NCBI GenBank assembly: GCA_035638075.1
Contig: DASRAU010000045.1
Coordinates: 6,609 to 70,608, forward strand
Reading direction: 5' to 3'
Length of the DNA stretch: 64,000 nucleotides
DNA from: DASRAU01 sp035638075
Lineage (GTDB): Bacteria; Acidobacteriota; Polarisedimenticolia; Gp22-AA2
Positions within the stretch are counted from its first letter, which is position 1. Each line of letters opens with the position of its first letter. Below the pieces are notes generated by a model, which was given only the letters and a program-made list of their open reading frames with translations, was not told where the DNA came from and did not search any database. Both the position numbers and the translations under genes were made by a program. Below, in pieces: positions 60,409-64,000 of the stretch.

Positions 60409-62094
60409 GTGAAATCCGCAGAGGACAAGGGGAAACGTCAGCGGCTCGCGGAGTGGGAGGCGGGGACGCTCAAGGAGTCGCTGGCGAAGGTGCCGGAGCG
60501 GCGCGAGGAGTTCCGGTTCGATTCGGGAGCGCCGGTGGAGCGCGTGTACACGGCCGAGCACCTGGCGGGCTTCGATGCCGGCGCGGCGCTCGGGATGCCG
60601 GGGGAGGCGCCGTTCACGCGGGGCATTCAGCCGACGATGTACCGCGGCCGGTTCTGGACGATGCGGCAGTATTCCGGGTTCGGCGACGCGCGCGAGACCA
60701 ACCGGCGCCTGCGCTACCTGCTCGATCGCGGCCAGACCGGGCTGTCGATCGCCTTCGACCTGCCGACCCAGATGGGCTACGACTCCGACCACGCCATGGC
60801 GGCGGGGGAAGTCGGCCGGGTCGGCGTCGCCATCGACTCGATTGACGACATGGAGACGCTGCTCGACGGCCTGCCGCTCGACCGGGTCTCCACCTCGATG
60901 ACCATCAACGCCACGGCGGCGATCCTCCTGGCGCTGTACGCCGCCGTCGGCAAGCGGCGCGGCGTGCCGCTCGCGAAGCTCAGCGGCACGGTGCAGAACG
61001 ACGTTCTCAAGGAATACATCGCGCGCGGCACGTACATCTATCCGCCGGAGGGTTCCCTGCGCCTCGCCACCGACATCTTCGCGTGGGGGCGCCAGGCGAT
61101 GCCGCGCTTCAACGTCATCTCGGTCAGCGGCTATCACATCCGCGAGGCGGGCTCGACCGCGGCGCAGGAGATCGCCTTCACCTTCGCGAACGGCCTGGCG
61201 TACCTCGAGGCGGCGCGCGCGCGTGGGCTGCCGATCGAGGAGATCGCCGGGCAGATCTCCTTCTTCTTCAACGCGCACAACAACTTCGTCGAGGAGATCG
61301 CCAAGTTCCGCGCCGCGCGGCGGCTGTGGGGGCGACTGCTCGAGCGCCGCTTCGGCGTGACCGACAAGGCGGCGCAGCGGCTGCGCTTCCATGCGCAGAC
61401 CGGCGGCTCGACGCTCACGGCGCAGCAGCCGGAGAACAACATCGCGCGGGTGGCGGTGCAGGCGCTCGCGGCCGTCCTCGGGGGCGCGCAGAGCCTGCAC
61501 ACCAACGGCATGGACGAGGCGCTGGCGCTGCCGACCGAGAAGGCGGCGACCATCGCGCTGCGCACGCAGCAGATCCTGGCGCACGAGACCGGGGTCGCCG
61601 ACACCGTCGATCCCTTCGGCGGCGCCTACGCGCTCGAGGCCGCGACCGACCGGCTCGAGGCCGAGGCGACGGCGTTCCTCGAGGCCATCGACCGGATCGG
61701 CGGCACGGTGCGGGCGATCGAGGCCGGCTACCAGCAGAAGGAGATCCAGGAGGCGGCCTACCGCGCCCAGCAGCAGGCCGAGCGCGGCGAGCGCATCGTC
61801 GTCGGCGTCAACCGCTACCAGGAGGCGGCGCCGGGCGAGGCGGTCCTCCCGACGCTCAAGGTGGACCCGGCCCTCGAGGAGTCGCAGCGCGAACGGGTGC
61901 GCGCGCTCAAGGCGGGGCGGGACCAGGGGGCCGCGCGCCAGGCGCTCGACGAGGTCGAGCGGGCCGCCCGCGGGGATCAAAACTTGATGCTGCTCCTCGT
62001 CGCCGCCGTCGAGGCGAAGGCGACCCTGGGCGAAATCTCCGACCGCCTGCGCGCCGCCTTCGGCGCCTACGCCCCGCGCGAGAGGATCGCCTGA
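60409..62094 (+). CDS. Methylmalonyl-CoA mutase catalytic (alpha, N-terminal) subunit
   Basis: 561 residues from the GTG at 60409. It is the TIM-barrel acyl-CoA part of the adenosylcobalamin-dependent mutase, without the cobalamin-binding domain, so a separate B12 subunit is needed. Key residues are in place: Y88 (RFWTMRQYSGFGD), R218 (RGTYIYPPEGSLRLATDIF) and H243 (VISVSGYHIREAGSTAAQEI). Other motifs are GLSIAFDLPTQMGYDSDHAM and FHAQTGGSTLTAQQPENNIA. The Tyr/Arg pair favours methylmalonyl-CoA over isobutyryl-CoA. It interconverts methylmalonyl-CoA and succinyl-CoA in propionate or branched-chain metabolism, perhaps linked to the E1 gene at the left edge. It lies 40 nt after the subtilase; TACGTT (60397-60402) could be a -10 for a near-leaderless start. 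Confidence 0.9.
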   Translation: MKSAEDKGKRQRLAEWEAGTLKESLAKVPERREEFRFDSGAPVERVYTAEHLAGFDAGAALGMPGEAPFTRGIQPTMYRGRFWTMRQYSGFGDARETNRRLRYLLDRGQTGLSIAFDLPTQMGYDSDHAMAAGEVGRVGVAIDSIDDMETLLDGLPLDRVSTSMTINATAAILLALYAAVGKRRGVPLAKLSGTVQNDVLKEYIARGTYIYPPEGSLRLATDIFAWGRQAMPRFNVISVSGYHIREAGSTAAQEIAFTFANGLAYLEAARARGLPIEEIAGQISFFFNAHNNFVEEIAKFRAARRLWGRLLERRFGVTDKAAQRLRFHAQTGGSTLTAQQPENNIARVAVQALAAVLGGAQSLHTNGMDEALALPTEKAATIALRTQQILAHETGVADTVDPFGGAYALEAATDRLEAEATAFLEAIDRIGGTVRAIEAGYQQKEIQEAAYRAQQQAERGERIVVGVNRYQEAAPGEAVLPTLKVDPALEESQRERVRALKAGRDQGAARQALDEVERAARGDQNLMLLLVAAVEAKATLGEISDRLRAAFGAYAPRERIA

Positions 62095-62096
62095 CG

Positions 62097-63131
62097 GTGG
62101 CGCCGCTCCTCCAGGTCGAAGACCTCGTCGTCGAGTTCCCGGGGGCCCGCGGCTCCTTCCGCGCCGCCGACCGCGTCTCCTTCGCCGTCGAGGAGGGGCA
62201 GACGCTGGGGCTCGTCGGCGAATCCGGGTGCGGCAAGAGCGTCACGGCGCTGTCGCTCCTCCGGCTCGTGCCCGAGCCCGGGCGCATCGCCTCGGGGCGG
62301 ATCCGCTTCCGGGGATCCGACCTGATGGCGCTGACCGAGCGGAAGATGTGCTCGGTGCGCGGCCGCGAGATCGGCTTCGTCTTCCAGGAGCCCGCCGCCG
62401 CCCTCAACCCGGTGCTGACCGTCGGGACGCAGATCGCCGAGGGGCTGGTGGTGCACCGCCTCATGAAGAAAAAGGAGGCGCTCGCCGAGGCGGCGCGGCT
62501 CCTCGAGCTCGTCCGCATCCCCGATGCGGCGCGCCGCGTGCACGAGTACCCGCACCAGCTCTCGGGCGGCATGCTGCAGCGGGTGATGATTGCCTGCGCG
62601 CTCGCCTGCAAGCCGTCGCTCGTGATCGCCGACGAGCCGACGACCGCGCTCGACGTGACCATCCAGGCGGAGATCCTGGCGCTCCTGAAACGGCTGCGCG
62701 ACGAGCTGGGGCTGTCGCTCTTGCTCATCAGCCACAACCTCGGGGTGATCGCCGGGATGGCGGACCGGGTGGCCGTGATGTACGCGGGCCGCATCGTCGA
62801 GGAGGCGACCGCGCGCCGGCTCTTCCGCGATCCGGCTCATCCGTACACGCGGGGGCTGCTGCGATCCATGCCGCGCCCGGGATCGTCGGCGGTCCCGGGG
62901 CCGAGGGCGCGGCGGCTGCCGGCGATCGAGGGCGCGGTCCCCGATCTCGCGCGGCTGCCTGCCGGGTGCGCCTTCCATCCGCGCTGTCCCGACGCGATGC
63001 CCGAGTGTCGCGAGGTGGTGCCGTCCCTCCTGCCGCGTGCCGCCGACGGCGGACACCAGGTCGCCTGCTTCCTGCACCACGACACCGCGGGCCGGCCGCG
63101 GTCGCGGCCGGCGGCGGAGCAGGCCTCGTGA
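62097..63131 (+). CDS. Oligopeptide/dipeptide ABC transporter ATPase (OppD/DppD-like)
   Basis: 344 residues from the GTG at 62097, 2 nt after the mutase stop. Walker A GESGCGKS, Q-loop VFQEPAAALNPVLTVGTQIA, signature LSGGMLQRV (family form), Walker B VIADEPTTALDVTIQ and H-loop ISHNLGVIAGMADRV. The C-terminal oligopeptide_HPY region (GCAFHPRCPDAMPECREVVP) carries the cysteines known in OppD-type ATPases. The permeases and binding protein are not in the window and presumably lie to the right. The stop overlaps the start of the second ATPase (GTGA at 63128). Confidence 0.93.
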   Translation: MAPLLQVEDLVVEFPGARGSFRAADRVSFAVEEGQTLGLVGESGCGKSVTALSLLRLVPEPGRIASGRIRFRGSDLMALTERKMCSVRGREIGFVFQEPAAALNPVLTVGTQIAEGLVVHRLMKKKEALAEAARLLELVRIPDAARRVHEYPHQLSGGMLQRVMIACALACKPSLVIADEPTTALDVTIQAEILALLKRLRDELGLSLLLISHNLGVIAGMADRVAVMYAGRIVEEATARRLFRDPAHPYTRGLLRSMPRPGSSAVPGPRARRLPAIEGAVPDLARLPAGCAFHPRCPDAMPECREVVPSLLPRAADGGHQVACFLHHDTAGRPRSRPAAEQAS

Positions 63132-64000
63132 GCGTCCCCGCCGCCGCCGTTCCCGGACGGGAAGCCGCGCCGCTCCTCGAGGTGCGCGACCTCGTGAAGC
63201 GCTACCCCGTGCGCCGCGGGCTGTTCGCGCGCGTCTCGTCCTGGGTGCGCGCGGTGGACGGCGTGTCGCTCGAGGTGCGGCCCGGCGAGACGCTGGCGCT
63301 CGTCGGCGAGTCGGGGAGCGGCAAGACGACGCTCGGGCGCTGCATCCTGCGTCTCGTCGAGCCGGACGCGGGCTCGATCCGCTTCGACGGCGCGGATTTC
63401 CTGGCGCTGCCGCCGAAGCCGCTGCGCCGCGCGCGCCGGAACATCCAGGTGGTGTTCCAGGATCCCTACGGTTCGCTCAACCCGCGCATGACCATCGGCG
63501 CCATCGTCCGCGAGCCGCTCGACATCCACGGCATCGGCCGGCGCGGCGCCGAGCGCGAGGGAATGGTGGACGCGCTGCTGCAGCGCGTCGGTCTCGACCC
63601 GTCGATGAAGCGACGCTACCCGCACGCCTTCTCCGGCGGTCAGCGGCAGCGGATCGGGGTGGCGCGCGCCATCGCGCTGCGGCCGAAGCTCATCGTCGCC
63701 GACGAGCCGGTGTCGGCGCTCGACGTGTCCATCCAGGCGCAGGTGATCAACCTGATGATGGACCTGCAGCAGGAAAAGGGACTCTCTTACCTCTTCATTG
63801 CCCATGGGCTCGCCGTTGTCGAGCACATCAGTCATCGCGTCGCAGTGATGTACCTGGGCGAGATCGTCGAGATCGGTCCGCGCGCCGCGGTGATGGACAA
63901 CCCGCAGCATCCGTACACGAAGCGGCTGATGGCGGCGGTGCCGGTACCCGAAGCAGGACGGCGACGGATACGGCGCGGGCTGTCGACGACGGAAATTCCG
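63128..64000 (+). CDS. Oligopeptide/dipeptide ABC transporter ATPase (OppF/DppF-like), partial
   Basis: 291 codons from the GTG at 63128 are visible; the gene continues past the right edge. Walker A GESGSGKTT, Q-loop VVFQDPYGSLNPRMTIGAIV, signature FSGGQRQRIGVARAIAL, Walker B LIVADEPVSALDVSIQ, H-loop FIAHGLAVVEHISHRVAVMY and the OppF end motif HPYTKRLMAAVPVPE. It pairs with the upstream ATPase as the usual OppD-OppF heterodimer. Confidence 0.93.
   Translation, partial: MSVPAAAVPGREAAPLLEVRDLVKRYPVRRGLFARVSSWVRAVDGVSLEVRPGETLALVGESGSGKTTLGRCILRLVEPDAGSIRFDGADFLALPPKPLRRARRNIQVVFQDPYGSLNPRMTIGAIVREPLDIHGIGRRGAEREGMVDALLQRVGLDPSMKRRYPHAFSGGQRQRIGVARAIALRPKLIVADEPVSALDVSIQAQVINLMMDLQQEKGLSYLFIAHGLAVVEHISHRVAVMYLGEIVEIGPRAAVMDNPQHPYTKRLMAAVPVPEAGRRRIRRGLSTTEIP

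Overview
The window is one continuous piece of a very GC-rich bacterial chromosome. Its third codon positions are almost always G or C, and the two 9-kb genes contain no TTA, CTA or TCA codon at all. Several traits point to Acidobacteriota or a close relative: an 811-residue MacB/ADOP-type permease, secreted proteins ending in a fibronectin-III-like module, a Gram-negative envelope (OmpW-like barrel, TolC-like lipoprotein, TolB-like propeller) and TPR-rich proteins. No phage, insertion sequence, CRISPR array or rRNA was seen. The phylum call is an inference from gene content, not from a marker gene.

Layout. 1-7.7 kb: 5' end of a 2-oxo-acid dehydrogenase E1 gene, small secreted proteins, a secreted zinc peptidase, a DUF255 thioredoxin-fold protein, a cold-shock protein, a propeller lipoprotein and an outer-membrane barrel with a strong terminator. 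7.8-11.8 kb: an SPFH-phosphodiesterase-TPR fusion and a secreted protein with a duplicated Cys-rich domain. 12.0-17.0 kb: a sulfur-assimilation operon (siroheme synthesis in two genes, siroheme sulfite/nitrite reductase, APS reductase). In front of it lie a sigma70-type promoter, a 32-codon leader ORF encoding Cys-Cys-Ser-Cys-Cys, and a textbook intrinsic terminator. I read this as a cysteine-responsive transcription attenuator, and it is the most interesting element here. 17.1-23.9 kb: a TPR protein, glutamate dehydrogenase, a four-gene tripartite ABC efflux operon and a tRNA-Ile(CAU) overlapping its last gene. 23.9-30.9 kb: an ankyrin protein, the ADOP permease, secreted proteins and a phytoene-desaturase-like oxidoreductase. 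31-36.7 kb: a DAO-family oxidoreductase, a zinc-ribbon coiled-coil protein, RNase HI, a YggS-type PLP protein, a DivIVA-like protein, HutI and a cyclodeaminase (histidine and one-carbon metabolism).

37.1-60.4 kb: two giant secreted subtilase paralogues (2910 and about 2930 residues), both on the plus strand. They flank a 5-kb block holding a small membrane protein and the minus-strand housekeeping operon mtnA-tsaD-lepA-lepB. Both carry an intact Asp-His-Ser triad, thrombospondin type-3 calcium repeats with a Cys-rich insert, and the same C-terminal module. 60.4-64 kb: methylmalonyl-CoA mutase catalytic subunit and the two ATPases of an oligopeptide ABC importer, the second running off the window.

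Regulation. Several genes have a good -10 box only 5-10 nt before the start codon (the Cys leader, yggS, the cyclodeaminase), so leaderless or nearly leaderless transcripts are probably common in this organism. For several genes the start was moved on this ground or from a signal peptide or Shine-Dalgarno match.
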